NCBI RefSeq assembly: GCF_027497355.1 | Contig: NZ_CP114909.1 | Coordinates: forward strand, 1,364,001 to 1,428,000 | Length of the DNA: 64,000 nucleotides | Source of the DNA: Micromonospora sp. WMMA1947 | Lineage (GTDB): Bacteria > Actinomycetota > Actinomycetes > Mycobacteriales > Micromonosporaceae | Direction of reading: 5' to 3' | Part shown: one piece after another, positions 17,627-25,850 of the stretch | Layout: the number at the start of each line of letters is the position of its first letter | Numbering within the stretch: the first letter of the stretch is position 1 | Translations under genes and position numbers: made by a program | Notes under the pieces: model-generated | Database searches by the model: none | What the model saw: the letters and a program-made list of their open reading frames with translations, nothing else | Told to the model about the DNA's origin: nothing

Positions 17627-18040
17627 ATGACTCAGCACGATCTCCGCGACTGGTACCTGCGCTACGTCGCCGCGCTCAACGCCCACGAGTTCGACGGCAT
17701 GGACGAGTTCATCAACGACACGGTGATGCTGAACGGCGAGCCGGGCACCCGGGACGACGTCATCGCGGTGCAGAAGCATGACGTGGACGCCGTTCCGGAC
17801 CTCCGCTGGGAGGTCAAGGAACTGCTGTTCGACCGCGACCGGATCGCCGTCCGCGCGATCAACTACGGCACCCCGGTGAAGGAGTGGCTGGGCGTACCGC
17901 CCTCCGGCGCCTCGTTCGAGATCGTCGAGTACGCCATCTACAAGGTCAGCGACGGGCGGTTCGTGCAGATGACCGCCCTGCACGACTCGGCCGAGATGCT
18001 CCGGCAGCTCACCGCCGCCGCTGACGGCGACCGACGATGA
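17627..18040 (+). CDS. SnoaL-like polyketide cyclase/ester cyclase family protein
   Basis: A 137-residue protein of the NTF2/SnoaL fold. It starts with the characteristic helix [20 protein letters not shown], and has a later block [25 protein letters not shown] (in part [18 protein letters not shown]) typical of SnoaL-like cyclases and ester hydrolases. GAAGGAAGAG precedes the ATG. It lies 43 bases after the SDR stop and overlaps the next gene by four bases (ATGA), so the three genes are one operon. The reaction cannot be deduced; many members are small-molecule isomerases or cyclases. Confidence 0.85.
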   Translation: MTQHDLRDWYLRYVAALNAHEFDGMDEFINDTVMLNGEPGTRDDVIAVQKHDVDAVPDLRWEVKELLFDRDRIAVRAINYGTPVKEWLGVPPSGASFEIVEYAIYKVSDGRFVQMTALHDSAEMLRQLTAAADGDRR

Positions 18041-18690
18041 CAACCATCGGCATCATCGGCGCCGGTGAGGTCGGCAGCCAGCTCGCCCGCGCGGCGGTAG
18101 CGACCGGATACACGGTCGTGATCGCCAACTCGCGAGGGCCGCACACGCTGACGGACCTGGTCGCCGAACTCGGTCCGTCGGCGCGGGCGGCGTACGCGCC
18201 GGAGGCGGCGGCAGCGGGCGACTTCGCGATCGTCGCCGTACCGCTGAAGGTCGTGAACGACATGCCGGTCGAGGAGCTGGCCGGCAAGGTCGTGCTGGAC
18301 ACGAACAACTACATGGTCTGGCGGGACGGGAACATCCCGGTCCTCGACTCGGGCGAGAAGACGGTCCACGAGCTGCGCCAGGAGCAGCTCCCCACGTCGA
18401 AGGTCGCCAAGGCGTTCACCCACATCCAGGCGCCACGCCTGCTCACCTCGGCCCGGCCCGCCGGCGCGCCGGACCGGCTGGCGCTCTCCGTCTCCAGCGA
18501 CCACCCGGAGGCGGTCGAGCTGGTGACGCGGCTCTACGACCGGTTCGGCTTCGACACTGTGGACAACAGTCCGCTGAGCGAGTCCTGGCGTACCGGCCCG
18601 GGCCAGCCGGCGTGGATCCGCCACGCACACCAGAACCGCGAGGAGTTGGCGCTCAACCTGAGGAGGGCGCGGCGGTTCGCCGCCGCCTGA
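18037..18690 (+). CDS. NADP-binding reductase (F420-dependent NADP reductase-like)
   Basis: A 217-residue dinucleotide-binding protein. [16 protein letters not shown] at residues 4-19 is a classic GxGxxG Rossmann start, followed by NSRGP, where the Ser/Arg pair favours NADP, and [14 protein letters not shown] in the middle. This matches the Npd/F420-reductase-like family, also annotated as NAD(P)-binding domain proteins. Its ATG overlaps the SnoaL-like stop. A large perfect hairpin follows the gene. Whether it uses F420 or only NADP cannot be settled from sequence; micromonosporas make F420. Confidence 0.85.
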   Translation: MTTIGIIGAGEVGSQLARAAVATGYTVVIANSRGPHTLTDLVAELGPSARAAYAPEAAAAGDFAIVAVPLKVVNDMPVEELAGKVVLDTNNYMVWRDGNIPVLDSGEKTVHELRQEQLPTSKVAKAFTHIQAPRLLTSARPAGAPDRLALSVSSDHPEAVELVTRLYDRFGFDTVDNSPLSESWRTGPGQPAWIRHAHQNREELALNLRRARRFAAA

Positions 18691-18834
18691 CTCCGCTCGG
18701 AGGCTGATGCTAGTCGGGATCGGACTGTCGGGGTCCTGGACGGTGGACGTTGCAGGCGGTTGTGGAATCGACGCTGACGTCCGCAGACCGTGTGTAGCGG
18801 GCGACTCCGGCGTGGTGCGTACCGATGGACGAGG

Positions 18835-18872
18835 GCGGCCCGGCGTGGAGGAGTTCCTCCACGCCGGGCCGC
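18835..18872. terminator. 18-bp perfect hairpin between convergent genes
   Basis: Arms at 18835-18852 and 18855-18872 (GCGGCCCGGCGTGGAGGA and its exact complement) are separated by two bases. The hairpin lies 144 bases after the reductase stop and 24 bases after the cellulase stop on the other strand. It probably terminates both. Confidence 0.8.
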
Positions 18873-18896
18873 GACATGAGGGTCGGTCGGGTTTGG

Positions 18897-20282
18897 TCAG
18901 GCGGCGCAGGTGGCGGTGGCGCCCTGGCCGGTGCCGGTGCCCTGGAAACCGAAGTTGGTCGTCTGGCCGGCGCCGACCTGCCCGTTGTAGCCCACGTTCG
19001 TGAACCGGACGGTGCCGCTGGTGCCGCTGGCCTGGGCGTTCCAGGTGCCGGTGATCGCGGCGCCGCCAGGCAGCGCGACGGTCACGGTCCAGCCGTTGAT
19101 GCCCGCCGAGCCGGCGGTGACGTTCACGCTGGCGGTGAAGCCGCCGTTCCACTGGTTGATCGCGACCGCTGCGGAGCAGCCGTTACCGCCGGGCGGCGGC
19201 GTGGTCGGCGGCGCGGTGGTGGGCGGTGCGGTCGTCGGCGGCGCCGTGGTGGGCGGTGCGGTGGTCGGCGGGTTGGTCGTCGGCGGCGCCGTGGTGGGCG
19301 GGTTGGGCGCGCCGTTCGCGAGGCTGAAGGCCAGGTCCGGCTGGAACGAACCGGCCGTGTAGCGGCAGCCGTCCGCCTCACCCGGCGGCTTCACCCAGAG
19401 GTACGCGTCGATGTTGGCGTCGCCGGTGTTCGTCGTCGGGTACTGCCCGATGCGCCGGTCGGTGTTGTCGTCTGCGCACCAGTCCCCGGCGGCTCCGCCG
19501 TTGCGGCTGGTGTCGATGACCTGGCGCTTGCCGGAGATGCCCATACCGTTGAGCGCGGAGATGACCGCCCGGCCGAAGTTCGCCTCGCTGGAGGTCGGGT
19601 TGAAGTTCGACACGTTGGTGAAGAACCCGTCGGCGTACTGCACGCCGGCCGCGCGCAGCCGGTTGGCCGTGTCACTGGCGCTGTTCCAGGTCGAGTGACC
19701 GCCGTCGAGGTAGACCTTGGCGTTCGGGTTGCCCGACTTGATGGTCTGGGTCGCCGTGGTGAGCGCCTGGTTGCGCGCGCTGAGTTCGCTGGGGCTCAGG
19801 CAGGTCTGGAGCGCGAGCGAGTCGGTCTCCAGGATGATCAGGACCGTCTGGTTGCCGAGCCCTCTGGCGAAGTTGGACACCCAGGTCTGGTACTGGTTGA
19901 GGTCCGGCGCGCCACCGGCGCTGGCCCCACCGCAGTCCCGGTTGGGGATCTCGTAGACCGACAGCACCGGGATCTGCTGTGCCGCGTTGGCGGCGCCGAT
20001 GAACGAGGAGACCTCGGACTGGATGGTCGACGGGTTGAAGTTGGCGTACCAGCGCGCCTGCGGCTGGCTGGCGATCTTGTCGCGGATGACGGCGGCGCGG
20101 GAGTCGCCGGGGTTTGCGGCGACCCAGCGAACCACCGCCGAACTCGGGTCGCGGTAGAGCGATCCGGACACGGTGCCGGCGGACGCGCCGCCGACGGCGA
20201 GACCGACGCCGGCCGCGGCGAGCCCCGCGACCGCGGCCACGCTGATGGCCGCTGAACTGCGGCGGGACGAGAGGATAGCCAC
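18897..20282 (-). CDS. Secreted GH6 endoglucanase/cellobiohydrolase with CBM2
   Basis: A 461-residue secreted glycoside hydrolase. GTG 20282 is chosen because AGGAGG lies nine bases upstream. A signal peptide (RR, hydrophobic AAISVAAVAGLAAAGVGLAV, cleavage near ASA) is followed by a GH6 domain with WYANFNP, LETDSLA (candidate acid Asp) and YLDGGHSTW. Then comes a PPTTAPPTT-repeat linker of about 45 residues and a C-terminal CBM2 starting CSAAVAINQWNGGF. It cleaves beta-1,4-glucan outside the cell. A CebR-like operator lies 41 bases upstream of the start, so cellobiose induction is likely. The linker repeats cause the GC-skewed tandem pattern at 19190-19310. Confidence 0.95.
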   Translation of the reverse strand: MAILSSRRSSAAISVAAVAGLAAAGVGLAVGGASAGTVSGSLYRDPSSAVVRWVAANPGDSRAAVIRDKIASQPQARWYANFNPSTIQSEVSSFIGAANAAQQIPVLSVYEIPNRDCGGASAGGAPDLNQYQTWVSNFARGLGNQTVLIILETDSLALQTCLSPSELSARNQALTTATQTIKSGNPNAKVYLDGGHSTWNSASDTANRLRAAGVQYADGFFTNVSNFNPTSSEANFGRAVISALNGMGISGKRQVIDTSRNGGAAGDWCADDNTDRRIGQYPTTNTGDANIDAYLWVKPPGEADGCRYTAGSFQPDLAFSLANGAPNPPTTAPPTTNPPTTAPPTTAPPTTAPPTTAPPTTPPPGGNGCSAAVAINQWNGGFTASVNVTAGSAGINGWTVTVALPGGAAITGTWNAQASGTSGTVRFTNVGYNGQVGAGQTTNFGFQGTGTGQGATATCAA

Positions 20283-20322
20283 GTCGTGTTTCCTCCTGAT
20301 CACATAGACGTATCTAAGTTCA

Positions 20323-20336
20323 TGGGAGCGTTCCCA
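20323..20336. promoter_or_regulatory. CebR-like operator
   Basis: TGGGAGCGTTCCCA differs in one base from the 14-bp CebR box TGGGAGCGCTCCCA known from Streptomyces cellulase genes. It lies upstream of the GH6 gene, where a LacI-type repressor would block its promoter until cellobiose or cellotriose is present. Confidence 0.8.
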
Positions 20337-20438
20337 CGACGGTAACGGAGGCGGGCGTCGATGCCAAGATGTGAACGCCTGCCACTGCCCCGTAATGTGG
20401 CAGCGATCGACGAGGCAGGCGTGGGAGGAAGACCAGGC

Positions 20439-21722
20439 ATGACGGCGCTACCGGGCCAGCAGGCGAGCTCGTCGGTCGCCGGGCAGCCCGCCGACGAGGA
20501 TCTACGGGCGCTGTTCGGGCAGTCCATCGCCGTGTTCGCGGCGCTTGCCGGGCCGACGCACGTGGTGGAGGCGGCGAACCCGGCGTTCTTCGCCGCCATC
20601 GGCGAGGAACGCGCCCGTACCGGGGTCGCCCTCGCCGAGTTGATGCCGGAACTGGACGGCCAGGGCTTCATCGCCCTGCTGGACGAGGTCTACCGCACGG
20701 GCGACGCCTACACCGGCCACGACGCCCGGATCATGCTCGGCACCGGGTCGCAGGCGCGGGAGGCGTTCTTCGACTTCACCTACGAGGCACGCCGCGACGC
20801 CACCGGCACGGTGACCGGGATCCGCGTGATCGGGGTGGAGACCACACAGGTCAAGCACGCGCAACGGCTGATGGCCGAACACCGCGCCATGCTGGAGCAG
20901 ATCGCCCGGCAGGCACCCCTGACCGAGGTGCTCGACGGGATGGCCCGCTGCATCGAGAACCTCGCGCCGCAGGAGGTGCTCGTCTCCGTCCTGCTCGCCG
21001 ACGCGGACGGCCGGCACCTGCGCCACGGCGCCGCGCCGAGCCTGCCCGACTTCTACAACGAGGCCATCGACGGGATCGCCACCGGTGAGGGTGTCGGCTC
21101 GTGCGGCACCGCCGCGCACCGGCGGGAACCGGTCGTCGTCACCGACATCGCCACCGACCCGTTCTGGGCCGACTTCCGCGACCTGGCCGAGCGGGCCGGG
21201 CTCGCCGCCTGCTGGTCCACGCCGATCCTGGCGCGTGACGGCAGCCTGCTCGGCACGTTCGCCATGTACCACCGCACCCCGCGTGTCCCGCGCGACGCCG
21301 ACCTGGCCCTCGCCCGGGTCTTCACCGGCACCGCCGCCCTGGCCATCGAACGTCACCACATCGAACAGGCGAAGGCCGAAGCGGACGCCCGGGCCCGGGC
21401 CGCCCACGACGAGCTGGCCCGGGTGGTGCGGGCGGAGCGGGAGCTACGGGCCGAGGCGGAACAGCGCGCCGCCGCGGCGGCGGAACTCACCGCCCGGCTG
21501 CGCGCCGCCGCAGCCGCGCAGGCCGCCACTCCCCGCCCCGAGCAGTGTCAGCTCGGCGGTGGCGACGGCTGCACGGCACCCGCCGAAATCAAGATCGCCG
21601 ATTCGTGGGGCGACTCGGCGTGGGGCTGCCCGCCGCACGTCGAGGAGGCGATCATCAACGTCCGTTCGGTCTTCATCGCCAACGAGGAACTGGGCGGCCT
21701 GTCCGCCTACCTCAACCGCTGA
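20439..21722 (+). CDS. PAS-GAF sensor protein with Cys-containing tail
   Basis: A 427-residue soluble sensor. ATG 20439 follows GGGAGGAAG. Residues about 20-150 form a PAS domain (VFAALAGPTHVVEAANPAF), about 165-320 a GAF domain with GEGVGSCGTAAHRREPVVVTDI, and about 325-375 a coiled coil rich in Arg, Glu and Ala. The final 60 residues hold three cysteines in CQLGGGDGC and WGCPPHVEEAI and end with ANEELGGLSAYLNR. There is no kinase, phosphatase or output domain, so signalling must pass to a partner. A hairpin immediately follows the stop. The free-standing tail could be a docking or metal site. Confidence 0.8.
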   Translation: MTALPGQQASSSVAGQPADEDLRALFGQSIAVFAALAGPTHVVEAANPAFFAAIGEERARTGVALAELMPELDGQGFIALLDEVYRTGDAYTGHDARIMLGTGSQAREAFFDFTYEARRDATGTVTGIRVIGVETTQVKHAQRLMAEHRAMLEQIARQAPLTEVLDGMARCIENLAPQEVLVSVLLADADGRHLRHGAAPSLPDFYNEAIDGIATGEGVGSCGTAAHRREPVVVTDIATDPFWADFRDLAERAGLAACWSTPILARDGSLLGTFAMYHRTPRVPRDADLALARVFTGTAALAIERHHIEQAKAEADARARAAHDELARVVRAERELRAEAEQRAAAAAELTARLRAAAAAQAATPRPEQCQLGGGDGCTAPAEIKIADSWGDSAWGCPPHVEEAIINVRSVFIANEELGGLSAYLNR

Positions 21723-21747
21723 CGTGACCGCGCCCGGCGGTCACGTC
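21721..21747. terminator. Hairpin overlapping the PAS-GAF stop codon
   Basis: GACGTGACCG (21721-21730) and CGGTCACGTC (21738-21747) form a perfect 10-bp stem with a 7-base loop that begins inside the stop codon. Confidence 0.7.
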
Positions 21748-21790
21748 GGGCACCGGTGCGCACGGCCGGGGCCGCCGCCCGGGTGAAGGT

Positions 21791-22009
21791 TCAGCGTCGG
21801 GCGGGCTCGCCGGCCGGCTCGCGAGCGGGACGCGCGGCGTCGAACGGGCTGCGCAGGCGGGTCATGGATTCGGCGCTGACGTCCGCGACCGGACTGGGCG
21901 CGTCGTCGGTGGCCCCGAGCCCTTCCACACGGAAGGGGTTCAGGGCGAACGTGTCGTCGGGCACGAGGTGCTCCAAGGGAATCTGCACGGCAGCGCTCGA
22001 CTCAGTCAT
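21791..22009 (-). CDS. Possible 72-aa small protein
   Basis: A short frame starting MTESSAAVQIPLEHLVPDDT and ending in an Arg/Pro/Glu-rich tail (REPAGEPARR). The N-terminal half has natural protein composition (TFALNPFRVEGLG) and resembles the leader style of small actinobacterial peptides of unknown function, but no RBS or -10 is evident and no modifying enzyme is adjacent. It is in the only unassigned part of the 21.7-22.1 kb gap. It might be real, possibly a precursor peptide; I cannot assign a family. Confidence 0.4.
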   Translation of the reverse strand: MTESSAAVQIPLEHLVPDDTFALNPFRVEGLGATDDAPSPVADVSAESMTRLRSPFDAARPAREPAGEPARR

Positions 22010-22123
22010 CGCGGCTGGGAAACCGTGGGAGAAGCAAAGGGGTGGCGATCATCGGTACCCCGCGTCGTCAGCCTAGCGCGCATCGGCCGAGCGGGCGCGT
22101 CACGGTCGAAATCGGCGACGTCC

Positions 22124-23191
22124 TCAGAGCTGGACGACGTGGCCCACCCGGGGCGGCGTACGGCCCGCGAGCACGTCGAGCCATGCGTCCCGCAGCGCCT
22201 CCGGGCCGGTGCCGACCCGCACGTCGAGCCATCCGCTCACCACCTGGGAGAACCGCTGCCAGGCGTCGGCGAACCGCTCGTCGAGGCCGGTCCGGCCCCA
22301 GTCCTGGCTCCGCTTGCGGATGCGCACCGGCGCGAAGAAGACCTCCCCGGCGGCACCCGCGTTGGGCATCTGCTGGGTGAGGCCGACGGCGATGTCCCGG
22401 ACGAGCAGATCACCGAGGTGCGCGCGCAGGGCGGCGCGGGTCGTGGGTGAGCCGGACAGGTCGAGGTAGACGGTCGGAACCGCGTCGAGCGTGCCGATGT
22501 CGTCGTAGGAGAGGACCTCGTCGTAGCAGCCCAGCGACCGGGTGAAGGCGAGGTTGCCCCGCGACGTGAGCCCGATCAGGCGCGGGCCGCGGCCGTGCAG
22601 TTCGAACGCGGTGGCGTACGCCGTCTTGCTCGACGCCGACGACAGCACCAGCGACCGCGCCCCGTAGCCGTCCTCGTCGATCACCTGGTCGGCGAGCATG
22701 AACGAGGTGAAGAACAGTGGCCGGAACAGGATGAGCAGGTCCTCCTGCTCCGCCCGGTACGCGGGATCGCCGTCGGTGGACCGGTAGGCGTTGTACGGCG
22801 AGGGCAGGCCGGCCCGGTGCGTGCTGGCGTCGCGGAATCCGGACTCGTCCACCCGGTCCGGGCGTACCACCAGGTGACCGGCGGGCGGCAGGTAGCCGTA
22901 GACCCGCCGGCCCGGCTCGACTCCCGACACTGTGGATGCAACGACCTCGGCGAAGCCCCACAGCGGCGGAAGACCCCACCCACCGTCGATCCCTCGGGGC
23001 TCCGGCGGGAAGAACTCCCAGTAGCGCATCGCCTCGCCGAGCACCGCGTACGTGACGTTGTTGGCGGTCAGGCCGACGCGGTCCACGCGCAGCAGCACCT
23101 CCCCGTCGGCGAGGTCGGGCACCGCGCCGTCGACGAGTGTGGTGCGAGCGAGGTCGTCACGGGCCACTGCGAACGTCCACGAGTCAGCCAT
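22124..23191 (-). CDS. DUF2855 family protein
   Basis: A 355-residue protein of the DUF2855 family, which is distantly related to zinc-free medium-chain (quinone) reductases. Recognisable parts are LRVDRVGLTANNVTYAVLG at about 33-52, MRYWEFFP, WGFAEV and LSSASSKTAYA at about 185, where a Rossmann-like half would bind a dinucleotide. ATG 23191 is preceded by TAGCGT ending seven bases upstream, suggesting leaderless translation, with a palindromic operator just beyond. It follows the SDR gene on the same strand by 87 bases but has its own promoter signals. Enzymatic activity is not established for this family. Confidence 0.85.
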   Translation of the reverse strand: MADSWTFAVARDDLARTTLVDGAVPDLADGEVLLRVDRVGLTANNVTYAVLGEAMRYWEFFPPEPRGIDGGWGLPPLWGFAEVVASTVSGVEPGRRVYGYLPPAGHLVVRPDRVDESGFRDASTHRAGLPSPYNAYRSTDGDPAYRAEQEDLLILFRPLFFTSFMLADQVIDEDGYGARSLVLSSASSKTAYATAFELHGRGPRLIGLTSRGNLAFTRSLGCYDEVLSYDDIGTLDAVPTVYLDLSGSPTTRAALRAHLGDLLVRDIAVGLTQQMPNAGAAGEVFFAPVRIRKRSQDWGRTGLDERFADAWQRFSQVVSGWLDVRVGTGPEALRDAWLDVLAGRTPPRVGHVVQL

Positions 23192-23197
23192 GGCCTG

Positions 23198-23242
23198 ACG
23201 CTAGGCAGACGCGGAACTCCAGACAAGTGCACTGGGAGTGCA
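23198..23242 (-). promoter_or_regulatory. Leaderless promoter and palindromic operator of DUF2855 gene
   Basis: Reading leftward, TGCACTCCCAGTGCA (23228-23242, two 6-bp arms around three bases) lies about 37-51 bases before the start, and TAGCGT (23198-23203) is a -10 hexamer six bases before the ATG. The palindrome is a typical TetR/MarR-size operator. Its regulator is not evident. Confidence 0.6.
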
Positions 23243-23278
23243 AAATCCCACTCGGCCGCGTCGTTGCGCGCCACCGGT

Positions 23279-24184
23279 TCAGAGGTAACGAACACCGGTC
23301 AGCTCCGCCGCCGCAGCCCAGAGGCGTTTTCCGACGGCCGGGTCGGCGGCCTGCCGGCTGAGCCGCGCCTCGGTGACCGGACCCCACGTCTCGAAGAACC
23401 GGGACGGACCGAAGAACTGGCCGCCGCGTACCTCCGGGTCGGTCGCGGCCCGCAACTGCGGCAACACGCCCCGCTCGACCGGCTGGGTGGCGAGCGATCC
23501 GAGCCGCCCGATCATCCGGCCGAGCCGGCCGCGGTGTTCCCAGGCGCGCGGCGTGAGGTTGCTGCGGGTGAGGCCGGGATGCGCCAGCGCGCTGACGACC
23601 GGCGACCCGGCCGCGCGCAGGCGGCGGTCCAGTTCGACGCCGAAGACCGTGGTGGCGAGCTTCGACCGGCCGTACGCGGCAGAGGCCCGGTAGTCGCGCT
23701 CGGACATCAGGTCGTCGAAGTCGAGCCGCGCGTTGCGGTGGGTGAGGGAGCTGAGGCTCACCACCCGCGGCGCCCGCGCCTCGGCGAGCGCGTCGAGCAG
23801 CAGGCCGGTCAGCGCATACGGGCCCAGCATGTTGGTGGCGAACTGCAGCTCGAAGCCGTCGGCGGAGGTACGGCGCGGTCCGAGTAGCACCACACCGGCG
23901 TTGTTGACCAGCAGGTCGATCGTCGGGTGGTCGGCGGTCAGCTTCGCGGCGAACGCGCGTACCGATTCGAGCTGGGCCAGGTCCAGCTCGCGTACCTCGG
24001 TGTCGCCGCCGATGCGGCGGGCGGCCTCCCGGCCGGCGACGGTGTTCCGCACGGCCAGTACGACGTGGGCGCCGCGGCGGGCCAGTTCGGTGGCGGTGAC
24101 CAGGCCGAGGCCCGAGTTCGCGCCGGTCACGACGGCGACCCGGCCGCGCTGGTCGGGGATGCGATCGGTGGTCCATCCGGTCAT
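23279..24184 (-). CDS. Retinol dehydrogenase-like SDR oxidoreductase
   Basis: A 301-residue extended-type SDR. TGANSGLG is at 20-27, then RNTVAGREAARR (NADP-type Arg), NNAGVVLL at about 96, VSLSSLTHRNARLDF and the YGRSK active-site pair. This is the retinol dehydrogenase/WW-oxidoreductase-like subgroup found in many actinomycetes. GAGGAG precedes the ATG. It is divergent from an XRE/MmyB regulator (133-base gap with a 17-bp palindrome), which probably controls it. Substrate unknown, likely a lipophilic alcohol or ketone. Confidence 0.92.
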   Translation of the reverse strand: MTGWTTDRIPDQRGRVAVVTGANSGLGLVTATELARRGAHVVLAVRNTVAGREAARRIGGDTEVRELDLAQLESVRAFAAKLTADHPTIDLLVNNAGVVLLGPRRTSADGFELQFATNMLGPYALTGLLLDALAEARAPRVVSLSSLTHRNARLDFDDLMSERDYRASAAYGRSKLATTVFGVELDRRLRAAGSPVVSALAHPGLTRSNLTPRAWEHRGRLGRMIGRLGSLATQPVERGVLPQLRAATDPEVRGGQFFGPSRFFETWGPVTEARLSRQAADPAVGKRLWAAAAELTGVRYL

Positions 24185-24266
24185 CTGCTGCTCCTCGGGT
24201 ACGGCGGTTCGCGATCAGCGATGACGCTAGGAGCGATCCGGGCGGTCTCGGTCGTTCGCGTTTGCC

Positions 24267-24311
24267 TAGGTCCGCGGGACCTACCCTGGGCGTGCGGCGT
24301 CGCGGCAGACT
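24267..24311. promoter_or_regulatory. Palindromic operator and leaderless promoter of the second XRE regulator
   Basis: TAGGTCCGCGGGACCTA (24267-24283) is a perfect 7+3+7 palindrome in the divergent SDR/XRE gap. CAGACT (24306-24311) ends six bases before the XRE ATG. The palindrome sits at about -35 to -51 of that start. Confidence 0.65.
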
Positions 24312-24317
24312 GGCGGC

Positions 24318-25199
24318 ATGAGCAGCCCACATCCGTACGCACGCGAACTGGGCGCCTTCCTGCGCGCCCGACGTGGCCGGCTGCGCCCGCGCGACGTCGG
24401 CCTGGAGCCGGGCGGGCGGCGCAAGGTGACCGGCCTGCGGCGGGAGGAACTGGCCCTGCTGGCCGGGCTGAGCACCGACTACTACCAGCGGATGGAGCAG
24501 GGCCGGGAGGTACGCCCCTCCGACGACGTCCTGGACGCGCTCGCCGGCGCCCTCGGGCTGGACGACACCGAACGTCGGCACCTGTTCACGCTGGCCCGGG
24601 CCGCCCGGCGGCCGATGCCCGCCCGTGTCGACCACGGTCCGGAGCGGGTGCCGGACGGCACCCGACGGCTGCTGCGGGTGATGGACACCCCGGCGGTCGT
24701 CCTCGGCCGGCATCTGGACCTGCTCGACTGGAACCCGATGGCGCAGGCGCTGCTCGGTGACCCGGCGGACCTCCCGCCCGGCCGGCTCAACATGCTCCTG
24801 CTGCTGTTCGACGACGTGCTGACCGGGGGACGGAGCTGCCCGGACTGGGAGCGGCAGGCGCTGGACTACATCGGGATGATGCGCGCCGCCGTCGCCGACG
24901 ACCCGACCCATCCCCGCGCCACCGCGATCGTCGGCGAGCTGAGCATCCGCAGCGCGGAGTTCCGGCGGCTGTGGGCACGGCACGACGTCCGCGCCTCGGT
25001 CAGCGGCACCAAGACGTTCCGGGTGCCCGGGCTGGGCGACATCGTCCTGGACTGGGACACCTATCCGCTGCCGGGCAACCCCGGCCCGGTCGTGCTGGTC
25101 TTCACCGCCGAGCCGGGCAGCCCGGACGCTGACCGGCTACGGCTCCTGGCGTCGTGGCGCGCGACCCGCCCGGCGTCCACCGGCGTCGACCCGGCCTGA
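24318..25199 (+). CDS. XRE regulator with MmyB-like ligand-binding domain
   Basis: A 293-residue regulator paralogous to the one at 15264. The N-terminal HTH has GGRRKVTGLRREELALLAGL and STDYYQRMEQGREV, followed by the MmyB-like domain with VVLGRHLDLLDWNPMAQALL and a C-terminal FTAEPGSPDADRLRLL. The leader sequence GCAGACTGGCGGC before the ATG is almost identical to that of the other copy, which supports the start and leaderless expression. It is divergent from a retinol dehydrogenase-like SDR and probably controls it in response to a small ligand, possibly a fatty acid by analogy with the MmyB structure. Confidence 0.92.
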   Translation: MSSPHPYARELGAFLRARRGRLRPRDVGLEPGGRRKVTGLRREELALLAGLSTDYYQRMEQGREVRPSDDVLDALAGALGLDDTERRHLFTLARAARRPMPARVDHGPERVPDGTRRLLRVMDTPAVVLGRHLDLLDWNPMAQALLGDPADLPPGRLNMLLLLFDDVLTGGRSCPDWERQALDYIGMMRAAVADDPTHPRATAIVGELSIRSAEFRRLWARHDVRASVSGTKTFRVPGLGDIVLDWDTYPLPGNPGPVVLVFTAEPGSPDADRLRLLASWRATRPASTGVDPA

Positions 25200-25204
25200 T
25201 CCGG

Positions 25205-25681
25205 TCACCGTCCCCGGTTGAGGCCGACGATCGCGCCGTTGAGGGCGGTGGCGAAGAGGGTCCACGCGACGTACGGGGCGAGCGCTGCCCCGGCGGGGCG
25301 GTCGGTGCGCGCCGCGCGGCGCAGCAGCACCAGATTGGACGCGTTGAGCGCGGCGATCCCGGCCAGCGCGGCGCCGGGCTTGCGGGCGCCGAAGAACAGG
25401 GCGCTCCAGCCGGCGTTGAGCGCCAGGTTGAGCGCGTAGTCGCGGGCGAAGGCGGCGCGCTCGGGCCCTTCGGAGCGGTCGAGCGCCCGGGCGCCGGCCA
25501 CCGCGATCAGCCCGTACAGCGGGGTCCAGACCAGGGGGAACGCGGCCGACGGCGGCTGCCAGGCGGGCTTGCGCAGGCGGCGGTACCAGCGCGACGAGGT
25601 GCCGGTGGAGGTGGCGGCGGCGCCCGCGGCGGCGGTCGCGGTGACTGCCGCAGCGGTCTTGACCAGGGTCGGTACTCGCAT
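25205..25681 (-). CDS. tspO: TspO/MBR family membrane protein
   Basis: A 158-residue membrane protein of the TspO (peripheral benzodiazepine receptor-like) family. The hallmark block WYRRLRKPAWQPPSAAFPLVW is at about 32-52 (shown in part: KPAWQPP), followed by YALNLALNAGWSALFFGARKP, with the Trp and Asn typical of the family, and NLVLLRRAAR. Five helices are expected; the first 25 residues form an Ala/Thr-rich hydrophobic segment. Bacterial TspO binds tetrapyrroles and is linked to stress and porphyrin handling. The gene is convergent with the XRE regulator, with five bases between stops. Confidence 0.92.
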   Translation of the reverse strand: MRVPTLVKTAAAVTATAAAGAAATSTGTSSRWYRRLRKPAWQPPSAAFPLVWTPLYGLIAVAGARALDRSEGPERAAFARDYALNLALNAGWSALFFGARKPGAALAGIAALNASNLVLLRRAARTDRPAGAALAPYVAWTLFATALNGAIVGLNRGR

Positions 25682-25850
25682 CCCGCTCAGCTACCCGGCC
25701 AGCGGCGACTCAACCCACCACCGCCGGAAGATCCACTTCCGGATACGCCCCGATGCACAGATCCTTCACCGTCGCGCCGAGAGTCGTAGACAACTTTCAC
25801 CACCGTCGATAGCCTCTCCATTCAGTGACAGATGTCGATAAGGAGGCTCC

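Noticed and set aside
19190..19310. Tandem repeat that could be a microsatellite or CRISPR-like array
   Set aside because: It encodes the PPTTAPPTT linker of the GH6 protein; there are no spacers and the period follows codons.
18825..20255. Long plus-strand open frame of 476 codons opposite the GH6 gene
   Set aside because: It is the antisense frame of a clear cellulase, rich in Gly, Val, Arg and Ala, with no RBS or motif. High GC creates such frames.
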